From assembly GCA_019843655.1 (NCBI GenBank), contig JACDQD010000105.1:3906001-3970000 (forward strand): a DNA stretch of 64,000 nucleotides. The letters are read 5' to 3'. Positions 41,601 through 53,314 of the stretch are shown here, piece by piece. Position numbers and translations under genes: made by a program. The notes below the pieces were generated by a model. It searched no databases. It worked only from the letters and a program-made list of their open reading frames with translations, and was not told the DNA's origin. The DNA comes from Lethocerus indicus. Taxonomy: Eukaryota; Arthropoda; Insecta; Hemiptera; Belostomatidae. Every line of letters begins with the position of its first letter. The stretch's first letter is position 1.

Positions 41601-44600
41601 ATAAATTTTGTTTATAATTACAGATACATTTAGCCAGCTGTGTGTACTGCACTGCCTTCTGCTAGATACTTCATTGCTACTGGGAAAGTTGTACGCTGAT
41701 ATGAAAAATGTCAGGCATGCTAGGTGTTACACTAAGCAGCAACTCACATTAGCTCAGAGACTTGCACTTCCGATAAGGTATATCTAAGATCTTTTTTCTT
41801 TTTAGTTTAGTTTAATTTAATAGTAAGTTTAAGTATTTATTTTATTACAATTTAGTTCATTAGTATATACATGAGGCTGCAGTGATGTGGTTCCAATCCT
41901 ATTTGTGGGTGGTCACTTGTGTGTCCTGTTTAGGTTATGGGCTACAGTGTTATTCACTATATCATGCAAGTACATAGTTAAAGTTAATCTGAGTATCAAA
42001 TGGGCAATGGGTTCAGAAATTTATATGAGTAATTAGTATAACTGTTTTTAATTATAAATTCTTATTTATGTTGTGGCACAACAATAACAATAACAAAACT
42101 GTTTTAAAATTCTAATTAAAAGAGTAAATTAATGAAATTGTTTTTGTAGGGTGACTGATTTATTAATATTACTGGCCAGACTGGACATTCTCTGTGCTGA
42201 TGCATTGGACTGTGATGTTAAACTGAGAGGTGTTGAGACTATATTGGAATTAGAAAATTGTTCTGATGAACTTTGTTATCCAGATGGAACTGAAGATGGT
42301 TCAGCGTCACCAATTTTTAGGAACATGGTCAAGTTAAAACCAAAATTTGTTTCTCATAATTCATCTTGCAGTTGTTACCACTGTAGCAATATTGATTATC
42401 AGATTCTGTCACTGCAAGCTATCACTTTGAGGGCAGATCTGTTAGTGACAAAAGGTTTATCACCACAGGCGAAACAAGTGTTCAAAGGTAAATAATAATT
42501 ACATTTTTCGAAAACATCCTAGTAAAAAGAAGTTTTTTCCACATCTCAGGTGACTGGGAGTATTAGTCATTAGCTTCATTGTCATTATAAATCTAATAAA
42601 CATTTACCCTGTCCTTAGACTAAGTTAAATTCAAATTAGATCTAAGACAGTGGACTCTGTTGTCTGTTCATTGAATGTTATAAATACTGAGGAAAAAATA
42701 TTTATTTCACATTAAGGAAAGGAAAAGGGCAGAATATTTGTGTATGCTCGTATGTTAAGAGTATTATTTCATGGAATGGAAAAATTTGATTTCCACTTTT
42801 AATAGTCATATTTTTCCACTTACTGCAAATTTTGAATTATGTGAATTTGCATTAATTCCAGAATCATTCAATCCAGAATATCATTAATAGATAGAATATT
42901 TCTAATCCAGATTAATATTTAGATAGTATTAAGATAGAAATTTTGTTTTTTCAAATTTAAAAAACTGTGTTCCTATAATATTAAATGGATATTACTGACA
43001 ATAGTTATATTTGAGAACCAAATAAGCAAGAGAGGTAATTAAATATAATCAGATTCTGCAGAACCATATTTTTTCATTGTAAATTAATAATGTTAATAGT
43101 TCTCTTGTTATAGAAAAGAGAATTTGTGAAGCAAATAATTGCATGTTGTTTATCAATAAAGACATAACATTTCTTGGCAGAAAAAATGTATTTTTATTAT
43201 GTTTGGCTTATTACTGTGTAATTTCAATGTTTCTTTATTTTACAGCCGGAAAGAATTTAATTAAAGTAATCAATTCCAAGGTACAAGCTGCATGTAGCAA
43301 TGTTATTACAACGGTTTTTGAGGCCGAAATAAGGTTTTACATAGCAGCAGTGACCGCCCTTGGCAATTGGGACTCGTTTATGAAGGCGATGGATTATTAC
43401 GCTGTCGCTAAAAGCAGACTGCGCGAAATGCCCATACCCGACCTGATTTTGAACAACAGCCTATACTACCTTGAAACATGCATGGACTGGATTCAGAACT
43501 ATTCTTCACTCGTGTCCAAACGACGTAGAGGTAACAGATGGTTCTTTTGTTATTTTAACTGTGGAAGTAATTAAGGGGAAGGGTTGCCGAAAATGGCGAT
43601 ACGCCGTCTTCTCGACGGAAAACCGCTCCAGCTTTAATTATTGCGCTTATAGCGTAAGTTAAATATAGTTGTGTTTTCAGATCTGACTCCCATCGGCAAG
43701 AGGATCGTAGTCGTCGATGCCGTAACGCCTTCGAATGTGGGAACGAGCGCGGCTAAGCCGGTCGTAATCGGCAAAGCCAATCCCAAGAGCAGCCACCTCG
43801 CCATTCCCGTTTCTCCGGTACCGATTCCGTTCAGGCGCAGGTTAATACTGGAAGACGTGAGCAACAGCGACGACAACAGCCCCGTCAAAGAGACTTCCGA
43901 AACGACCGACAATCTTAAAGGGCTCAAACTACCCACCATGATCGTTACCAGAATCGGAGACGATAAAGCGAACCCTCCCGGAAGCGTTGCCGTAAGTCGT
44001 GAAACGAGGAAAGCCTCCGGGCCGAACGAAACCGGTCACGAGGATATGTATTTCGGTCGTAAGGACCTGTTGAAAAAGTTGTCGCTGACCGAAAAGAGAG
44101 GCCGGAAGACGAGGGGAATCGCCGAGACGGGGACACCTTCGAACCTCGTCAGTTTTAAACCGCCGAGAACCACCATCAAGATATACTGCGACGATATAGA
44201 CGAAGACGCCACTCCGGCGACCGTGCGGCGCGGCAGGTCCAGAAGGAAGCCGGAAGCGCCCAACGATGAAAGGTTCAACAGTCGTCTGAAGCCAGGCAAG
44301 AAGTTGATTTTTGAAGAGACCGAGGAGCAGTCCTCCAAGCGGGCGAACGGTAAACACTCACCATTAAAAATAGACCACGAAAAATCGTACCCCGAAAACA
44401 ATTCGACCGGCCCGATAGTGGAGAAGGGCGAGAGGAGGGAATCGAAAAATAACGGGAACCTGTTTGATGAAGACTCGCCTAAGGTACCGTCTAAAGTTTA
44501 CGGCCACGACGGAGCCGCCACTACCGTCAGGAGAGGTAGATCGAGGAGGAAACTTGAGACGGACGCCGAAATCTCGAAGAGCTGTATGAAGCCCGGTAGG

Positions 44601-45086
44601 AAGTTGAATTTCGACGACGGCGATGAAGTTTTCGAGACAGCGAGGAAAGTAACGAGGGAGAGCGGTAAAGCGAAACAGCCCAGCGACGTCGCGTCGGAGG
44701 TGACCAGGAAATTAACTTTCGACGATGAGGACGCCGATGACACGGACAGCGTTCAAGAATTGGGAAAAATGAAATCTAATCGAAACGAGGCAATCCACCG
44801 AGTAGAAAAGGGGAAGAAGACTGCATTGGAAGAAGACGGAAACGATGAAGGGTCACCGAAACAATCTACCATCATTATAGATTCTGACATGTCGATTATT
44901 GAAAACACGCCGCCCGAAAAACTTGGCGGGAGTCGCAATTTAAAAATTGCCCCTTTAACGCCCTCAAACTTGTTGAATGATTTTAAAATGCTGGCTATTT
45001 CAAATAGGGACAAACACAACGCCGATTCGAAAAAGAAAGTCAGAACTGGAACGACTACTAAGTTGAGAACCAGGAATGTTAAATAA
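33838..45086 (+). CDS. Separase-like helical-repeat protein without protease domain (Three rows-like)
   Basis: Sixteen exons join without a phase break to 1651 aa: 33838-33906, 34179-34409, 34973-35981, 36484-36617, 36844-37020, 37157-37287, 37579-37768, 38385-38489, 39331-39516, 40391-40556, 40646-40800, 41079-41298, 41624-41777, 42150-42487, 43246-43530, 43681-45086. The first ~1180 residues are alpha-helical repeats. The segment LLGKLYADMKNVRHARCYTK followed by QQLTLAQRLALPIRVTDLLI (exons 13-14) is the TPR-like pattern I associate with the separase N-terminal region. The ~470-residue tail, one GC-rich exon, is charged, disordered and internally duplicated. The frame then stops (AATAAA at 45082) with no His/Cys clan-CD protease domain. 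Drosophila splits separase into Three rows (N-terminal) and Sse (protease); this gene has the layout expected of the first. Its role would be sister-chromatid separation. The gene model is firm; the family call is moderate. Confidence 0.6.
38326..38360 (+). repeat. Dispersed repeat end, copy 1
   Basis: A stretch ending CCCCTCGCAG-12 nt-GTATTCTA that recurs at 59731-59764, 52923-52950 and, on -, 49429-49393. This copy lies 24 nt before the acceptor of separase-like exon 8. Confidence 0.7.
38595..38646. repeat. (TA)n microsatellite
   Basis: A TA run of about 52 bp in intron 8 of the separase-like gene. Confidence 0.95.
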
Positions 45087-46306
45087 ACTAGGTATTTATT
45101 TGTTTGTTATTATATTGTGTATTGAGTGGTGTTTTATTGACATTTTAAAAAAACACTATTACCCGATTATGTATTTTTTATTATTAGTATGTATAAAAGT
45201 ATGTCAAATGAGTCACATAATTTCCCATTTTATATTTAGAATGGTACCAAGGGAGTATAAGTAATTATGCCTGTTCGATTCAAAATTCTTGTATTGTTAC
45301 AAAATATTTATTAAGATGAAAATATAAATATAACAATGTCGGATGTTTATATATAGTATATGTATATTTCTATCTAACCTATATCACATTTCTAAATGGG
45401 CCCGGATTATCGGCCCGGCGGACCATATTTCGATTTATAATAGGAACAACTTATGAAAATATATCTGTCAAAACTGCGGTTGCATACGAATTTTTTTTGT
45501 AAAGCCCGATTCCGCTTAATATAATAATGTACAGCGTAAACGTATTTTCGTTACAACAGGTACATTGCAAAACAATCAAATCGTCGATTAAATATACATC
45601 GTAATTATTTTATATAAGCCCAACGCAGCGGAATATATGGCTATTTAAAAATTAGTTACAATTTCGATAAGATGGTTTTCTATTGAAAGGAAAGTTAATG
45701 TATACAGTGCAGCACTTTATCGTAATTTCCAGCACAATTAAAATCAGCGATAATTTTTGCAACAGTTCGATTATGAAAGGAAAAGTGTTTTTTTTCTCAG
45801 TACCCAGAAAAAATATTGTTTCAGGTAGTAACATCATGTTACTACGCCTAGTAATAGATCATCTCGCGTGTGCGTAGGTTTAATTACTTTTAACTTTTGT
45901 ACTTTTCCGGCAACAAATGATTAAACAAGTTAGAGAAATTAGAAAATACCGATTTATTTACAGGATAACTTCTTACTTATTAAGCATTCGTTATTTTTTT
46001 TTACTTCAGATACCTTGTGGTATCCAACGATACCATCCACTATTTATATTTGCGATAACACATTTACGCTATACAGTCGTAACATGAACGAGTTTATAAG
46101 TAGTGGAAGCATCGTCATTCGAGGAGTATCATGGCAGTACTTCAACTAACGGTATGTCGCTATATTAAATATATTCGCTTATTAAGTTTTCCCTTTAAAA
46201 ATGCATTGCACAGCCTTCATCTCGCCGAACACTCGGTACCACCCCAAACGTCCCGACAACGCTCTCCTCTTTTGTACTCTAAAGGTATCGACAATACGGA
46301 AATTGT
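45087..46306. other. Convergent 3' regions of the separase-like and DUF229 genes
   Basis: About 1.2 kb of AT-rich DNA between the stop codon on + (45084-45086) and the stop codon on - (46307-46309). TTTATT near 45955 and 45305 (AATAAA on -) are candidate poly(A) signals for the DUF229 gene. No other gene is visible. Confidence 0.55.
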
Positions 46307-49300
46307 TCACCGTTCGAGACAGTAACAATACTTCTGCAGGTAGGAATCGTTCATGCATCTGCTCTGGCTGCCGTAGGCGTTGATGCGGCTGACGGTGTCG
46401 ATGAGCTCGAAAGTGTACTTGTGCCTGACGGTGGCCTCGAAGAGGGCCTCGTTGGGCTCGGTCTCGAACAGGAGTACGTACTCCTGGTGGCCGACACTGT
46501 GGGCGAACACCTTGCTGCGGACGGAGAGTATCCTGTTGAGCCGGAGCTCGGCGCAGCCGGTCCCGTTGTTGAGGAAGCGAGCCCCGCCGGCGAGCGCCGC
46601 GTTCAGCCGACCCAGCACGAACCGGACCATCGCCCGGACGGGGCCGCTCTCCGGCGACTCGGTCTTATACTCGGAACAGGTGCACCAGTGCTCCGTCACG
46701 CCGACGTCCCTGCACGACCGGTTCCAGGGAAGCTCCTCCAGGAGGCTGGCGCACTCCGGGCAGCCCGCCGCTCCCTCACCGTCGCCTCCCCTCCCCAGCA
46801 CGTCCTTCAGGGTCAGATGGAGGTCGAACGGTGACGTCAGCCTATCTCCGTTGGACAAGAGGTTTTCGTACTTCTGGGGGTAGGCCCGCCTGTACCACGG
46901 CGGGACCCAGAAGTACAGGTAGGGCAGCCTCTCTTCCAGCCAGCCGACGTACGTCTCCCTGATCTTCCCGAACCTCATACCGTGATCGCTCAGGAACACG
47001 ATGAGTGTGGTGTTGGAGGCACCCGTCTCCGAGAGATCGTCCAGGAACCGCGCCACTCTTCCGTCCATCGCCGAAGGTTTATTGAGGTCGCTATGACTGA
47101 AACTGTTGGTCCAGAAAAGGGAGAAGTTGGGCGTGTCCTGGAAAGCGGAAGCGAATTCCAGCGCGTAGTCGAATATGTGATCGGCGGATGTGTTTAGTCC
47201 CAGACAGAGGTTGAGACCGCTTTCGACTTTCCTCCTGAGGAATTTTTCCGCGGCCAACATGTACGGCCTTATGTAGTAGTCGGTGGGCGTCCTCCTGAAT
47301 CCGGCCTTGTGGTAGTTGAACGTACCTATCGTCGGTTCGTCCTCCGCGTAACAGGTAACGTAACCCATTTTAGAGAACTGATTCCAGATGAAGGGACACC
47401 CATCGAGGGTGTCGGTCGGCTTTCGCCAGCATTTGTCCCTGATCTGAGCCACCGTGTGACCGGTTAATATAGCCATCAGATTGGGGAAAGTGTTATCGTC
47501 CATTTTGTTGTAGCCTTTGTATTCGATCCAGCCGTTGGACGACAGGTAACTAACAGTTTTCGGCATCGTCCTTATTAAGTTGAGACGCGAAATCGAATCT
47601 ATGCCCACTAGCATGACGCTCAATTTGTCGTCGGCTCCCGTTGATGACGACGCGTTTTCGATTTTGGCAGCTACCTTCTCCGTTTTCCTGACGAATGCGT
47701 GCATATTGGTGTAAACCTCCTTTTCCGATTTACCTTTTCGGACGCTACATTTCACTTTCACGAATTGTTCTTCTCCGCTGAACGTTACGCTGTCGTTGAA
47801 CTCTTTGCAAGGCCCCACTCTGAAATGGAAACAACGAGGAAATGAGTATTATCGCTGTTATTTTGGGCTAACGAAATACGGATAAAATCGAGTCGGTTGG
47901 TAATTAAATCTCACGTGTAGACGTCGTCGACTTTGGTATTGGCGGTTGTGGTGTCAGTTCTGGTGAGCAAGGAGTAGCAGCAGGTGGGAGGGCGGCCTCC
48001 CCACTTGTACTTGTGGATGTACTCCCGGCGAATGGTGAGGTTGTGGACGGTGGCCGGTTCCTGGGGGTGGAGGAACCTGCGCACCAGAGTCAGGGGCGGT
48101 CCGCCCCCGCACCGCACCGGACCTTTAGCCTTCTTCACGAACTTCCGGATGGTCTCGTGGCGGGCGCTTACGTCCGGGATACGACAGCTCGGGTTCCACA
48201 CCAGGTAGCCCTCCATCTTAGTCGCTGACGCCGTCGCGTTCAGGTAGTTGAAATAGGGCGCTTCCCGTTCAACGACGAGAACAAAAAATGATCATTTACA
48301 TACATTTACATCTGGTGCAATGAGCAGTAGTGTAGAAGTGGGATGAGACTACTTCTCCAGTCACCAATTTGGAACGCTTAGTTGACGAAAGATTCCACAA
48401 TAGAGATAATGTCACTGGAGCTTTTGAATCCGAAAGGTTTAAAGCGCTTCGAGAACAATTCGGCGAGGATAGGAATCGGGCGAATAACCGACAAATATCG
48501 AAATAATTTAAAGGAACGCCTCGATTAGTTCGCCTCCAGAAGCTAAACAAGCCTGCACGAGGCAACGGCAAGTACCTCACCTCGCACCGTGCGGCGACAA
48601 CAGCAAAAATGGAATAATACATTAATATTTTATTTTCTGCATTTAAAGTGTATATACCGGTCTATGTAAGTTCTCTAAAAAAGTGCTGGTCGGAATGCCC
48701 CGATTGCGTGGATTGAATGCGTGAGTGGTCCTAAGCGTGAGCGTGTATGTAATGGACACAGTATAGACAATATTATCCCGATCGAACTTGGTGCCCTAGT
48801 ACACACTAGTGGTATCCAAGTGGAGTAATTGAATTAAAAAAAGCGTGTTCACAGTGAGGTTGGGAGCCGGTGTATACTGACGCCGTTCAAATATTAAGCA
48901 CTGCGTCTAATGTTATAAACGAAATGCTGTATACCTCTTAATAAATACGGATTATTAATGGATAAATGGCATTGGCAAGAGGGTAGATTTATGCAAAATC
49001 ATTTATACCGAACTATCGAATCGATGTGAATTCTTCTGCGCATCTACAGGGATAATCCCGATTCAGCTCCGTCCCCTTACAATTTGTGTGGGCAATGGAA
49101 GGCATTTGTTGGACGCAAATGATTGTACAGGGGCAAAAGATCCCGATTAAATTTTTTCTTAATGAATTAAACGTCTCAAAATATATTTAATGGCGATACA
49201 TAGTCTTACATTTATCGACCATCCTGAAATTTTCGGTCCTCTGCAGTATCTGCATGTAGCCGGTTGTTGTAACGTCGCCGAGAAAATAAAACACCGAGAG

Positions 49301-50835
49301 GAAACCGATGAACCCGATACCGGCCACCAATTTCAATCGGTTACCATTCTGCCACACCTTAACACCACCTGAAAAATAAGTCAAGTTATGTTAGAATACC
49401 CGGTTTCTAGTCTGCGAGGGGTTCGAATAGCGTAGATTTCGTGTGTTTCTATCTCCTTTTGCTGGTTTGGTCTTTTGCTTTTGTTATTTGTTATAATTCT
49501 TTATTGGATTATCGGTCAAATATATATTTGATCACATAATTGGTCACAACTATTCGGTTCTGACTTCCAAATATATGACAGGAAACCTATCTGGTATTAT
49601 GTATTTACGGTCATAAAACTTTTCCTGTTGATCCAAAATGTTTATTTTTAGTAATCTAGTTTCACGGTGAAAGTGTACCCAACGAACTATAGTTAAGTAC
49701 ATTGCCGGACCACCCTCAGGGGGCGCTAGTTTCACGGTGAAAGTGTACCCAACGAACTATAGTTAAGTACATTGCCGCACCACCCTCAGGGGGCGCTAGT
49801 TTCACGGTGAAAGTGTACCCAACGAACTTTAATTAAGTACATTGCCGCACCACCCTCAGGGGGCGCTAGTTTATCGGTGAAAGTGTACCCAACGAACTTT
49901 AGTTAAGTACATTGCCGCACCACCCTCAGGGGGCGCTAGTTTATCGGTGAAAGTGTACCCAACGAACTTTAGTTAAGTACATTGCCGCACCACCCTCAGG
50001 GGGCGCTAGTTTATCGGTGAAAGTGTACCAAACGAACTTTAGTTAAGTACATTGCCGCACCACCCTCAGGGGGCGCTAGTTTCACGGTGAAAGTGTACCC
50101 AACGAACTTTAGTTAAGTACATTGCCGCACCACCCTCAGGGGGCGCTAGTTTATCGGTGAAAGTGTACCAAACGAACTTTAGTTAAGTACATTGCCGCAC
50201 CACCCTCAGGGGGCGCTAGTTTATCGGTGAAAGTGTACCAAACGAACTTTAGTTAAGTACATTGCCGCACCACCCTCAGGGGGCGCTAGTTTATCGGTGC
50301 AAACGTGCACATTGCCGCACCACCCTCAGGGGCGCTAGTTTACGGTTTAGTTAAGTACATTGCCGCACCACCCTCAGGGGCGCTAGTTTATCGGTGAAAG
50401 TGTACCAAACGAACTTTAGTTAAGTACATTTCCGCACCACCCTCAGGGGGCGCTAGTTTATCGGTGCAAGTGCACCAAACGAACTTTAGTTAAGTACATT
50501 GCCGCACCACCCTCAGGGGGCGCTAGTGTCACGAAAATTGTTCGTTGAGTGCACTTTCACCGATAAAATAGATTACTAAAAATAAACCTTTTTCAATCAA
50601 TTTTGAATTAACAGGAAAACTTTTATGATCGTAAATACACAATGCCAGATAGGTTTAGCCATATATTTGGATGTCAGAACCTAATAGTTGTTAGCAGTTG
50701 TGTGATCAATTATATATTTGACCGATAATCAGACAAAGATTTAAGCCGATTAACAAAATCCCTCCCAACCCAAAAAAGACAAACACAGCCCCAAACACAA
50801 TAACAAAACACACACACACACGCGCACACACACAC

Positions 50836-50890
<55 letters not shown>

Positions 50891-53255
50891 GCACGACATA
50901 CAGACAACCACCACAGTATAAGTGACAGTGACAATGCAGTGAGGATGCCCACAAAACTTCCAAAGTAACTAACCGACTGATTAAGGATGTAATTCCTCTC
51001 CATTAAACAAGGGACGGTGGTAGGAATATACAGGATATAAAAATAGCACTCTATCTTATGGCACGATAGACATAAACTGCAAAGGACTGGAAGGATCTGG
51101 CGAAGCTCTAATATTTTCTTCAGCAATGCTACAACTCTATACCTGGTTCATGCAGAGGAAGCGTGTTCCTGCTTCCTGTAGAGGAACAGTTAGTTGTTGG
51201 TCTGCACTTTTGCTCGAACAATGCTGATCATTATATTAACAATGAACATTAATGAGGTTTACCATTACAAAAGATAAAAGGTTGCGGAACGTACGGTTTT
51301 TTTTCCCAGAGCCCACGCCAGCGCGACCATAACTTATTAAATTGGAATTCTTGTTTAGGGGTCTGCCAGGGTTTGAAATACCATGTGATTCACCAATCTA
51401 CTAACGAAAATCAACTCAAGATACGAAGTAGCCGAGACCGGTCTAAAGGAAACCAGCGAGCGATAACCACAAGAACCATAATATAAATTTAATGGTGTAC
51501 ATTATATATTGGTGTTTATTGGCTCGTAACAGGTAAACAATAAACTGAGTTATTAGTTTTGAGTATGGGGCGACTATTGTATCGTGGTAATTAAAGTCAA
51601 GTAAAAGTTAAGAAGATTTAAAGAGATGAAAGGAGATGATGAAGGCTGCAAGAAGAGGACAAGAAAAGCAACGCACATTTTTTTATCAGTAGTCATGCAC
51701 TTGTACATAATCATTTGAGACGCGGAATGATAAGACAACATTATTGTTGATAAAAAATAACGATAGAAAATCCAACGATGACAAGATGCCATCATTTCGT
51801 ACTTTGAGTTGCATCATTACGACCTCGAAAATACAACAAAAAATTGCGGAAGTTTTCACGAATGCTAATTTATAATTCAGTGTGAGAGATTCATTACACA
51901 AAGAAACAAACATTCATCGGCAATTATATTCCGGTAATGTTTTTACAATATATCCGATTAAATCATCGTTTAACTACTTCCACTCATAGCTATTGATTTT
52001 AGTAGAGTTTCTGCGGGAAATAACACTTAATAATTCTACGCAGGATGGCGGGAAGCTGAAAATCGAATAGGGAGAAAATATAATTATTGAATCTTAATAA
52101 CGGAGAATCTTAATAAACCCAAGAAAAATAAACGGTCCTCACGAAATTAAGGGGAGTGATTTTTCCCTTTTTCTCTAATAATGGAATCCAAAATTCGGCG
52201 GGAGATGACACTAGCAGCCGCTTTCTGTAACGACTCGCATATATGATCGAGGGGTATAAAACCGGGGATTATGACTAAGGCAGTAAAGTATATACTAGGA
52301 TCTAAAGCATCCTCTCGCAACTGTCTCTGGGCCGTTACTATTAGGCCGATAAATCAGACTTAGATTAGCATTAAAATATAGCAACGCGGTCTAGCGGCAG
52401 TTCTGACTTTCTGAATAATTTGCTACGAGGACATCGACAGCGTGAAGTGCAGAAAGTTTCCAGTTTACGATGAAGGGGAGCATAAACATTTGATTGCCAG
52501 TACTAGGACGTAGAGGTAGGTGTTGAATTGTGGTGCAATAAGGCGTTAGGCCATGAGGCTATGAATATTCACGGCCCGGAGTTTCGCCGTTTGACGTTCG
52601 CAATGGACAACGTGCCCCTGATGCAACCACACACCATGACGCAATGCCGCAAGGACGAGATATTATGTTTCAGCGCTCGTCCATCTCGGACAAGAATCCC
52701 ATTCATGTGCAGACGACCATCCTCCGAACCGGCGATTGTGTCATATATATAAATCTGCACCGGCCGATAGGAAACTTAGATTCGCGCCTTTCGACTCAAC
52801 AAGAACCCATCAGACAAAACAGGAATCGTGCAAACTATTGAAGGAGAGTAAAAACCCACCGAAATAGGCAAACAATATAACATGCTACACATTCAATTGC
52901 GCGTAACGTTCATGATATCTTATACCCTCGCAGGACCCCAAACAGGTATCCTAAAATCTGTTTTCTATTTGATGGCAGTTTTGTTGAGGATAAACGGCGT
53001 TTAGCACTATAGTTTATAATCCCGAGTGACAGTATGGTCTTTTTGCTGGCAGAATACATTAAAGCTGGCATTCGAAAGTACCTCACTATGTTATATCCGA
53101 TGTGAAATGATATTGCCGGCGTTACGCGAACTGTACATTCGTTTTCATGCGTTAGATACACTTATTATTGTTTGAGTGTTCTCGAGGAAATATTTTAAGT
53201 TTTGGAACTCTTACAGGTTCCATTATCAACTGACTGAAGAGTGGGTCAACTTGGG

Positions 53256-53314
<59 letters not shown>

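Larger units (their letters stand above)
49442..50810. mobile_element. Fold-back element with internal tandem array
   Basis: Two long inverted arms flank a 70-bp tandem array. The clear arms are 49507-49660 and 50535-50730. Read as reverse complement, the right arm reproduces the left: GATTATCGGTCAAATATATA, then GGTTCTGAC, CCTATCTGG, TTTTCCTGTT and TTTATTTTTAGTAATCTA in the same order. Weaker similarity runs outward to about 49442 and 50810, where the right side meets a (CA)n(TA)n tract. I find no clean target duplication and no coding capacity. The structure resembles Drosophila FB-type fold-back elements; its family is unknown. It lies in intron 1 of the DUF229 gene, about 140 bp from exon 2. 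Confidence 0.85.

Noticed and set aside
43671..44401. Several 60-140-codon frames on - across the separase-like tail exon
   Set aside because: They are antisense shadows of a GC-rich exon whose + frame continues a phase-consistent 16-exon gene.
46380..46883. Long frames on + opposite the DUF229 exon
   Set aside because: They are antisense shadows of the GC-rich DUF229 coding exon; the - strand protein has clear conserved motifs.
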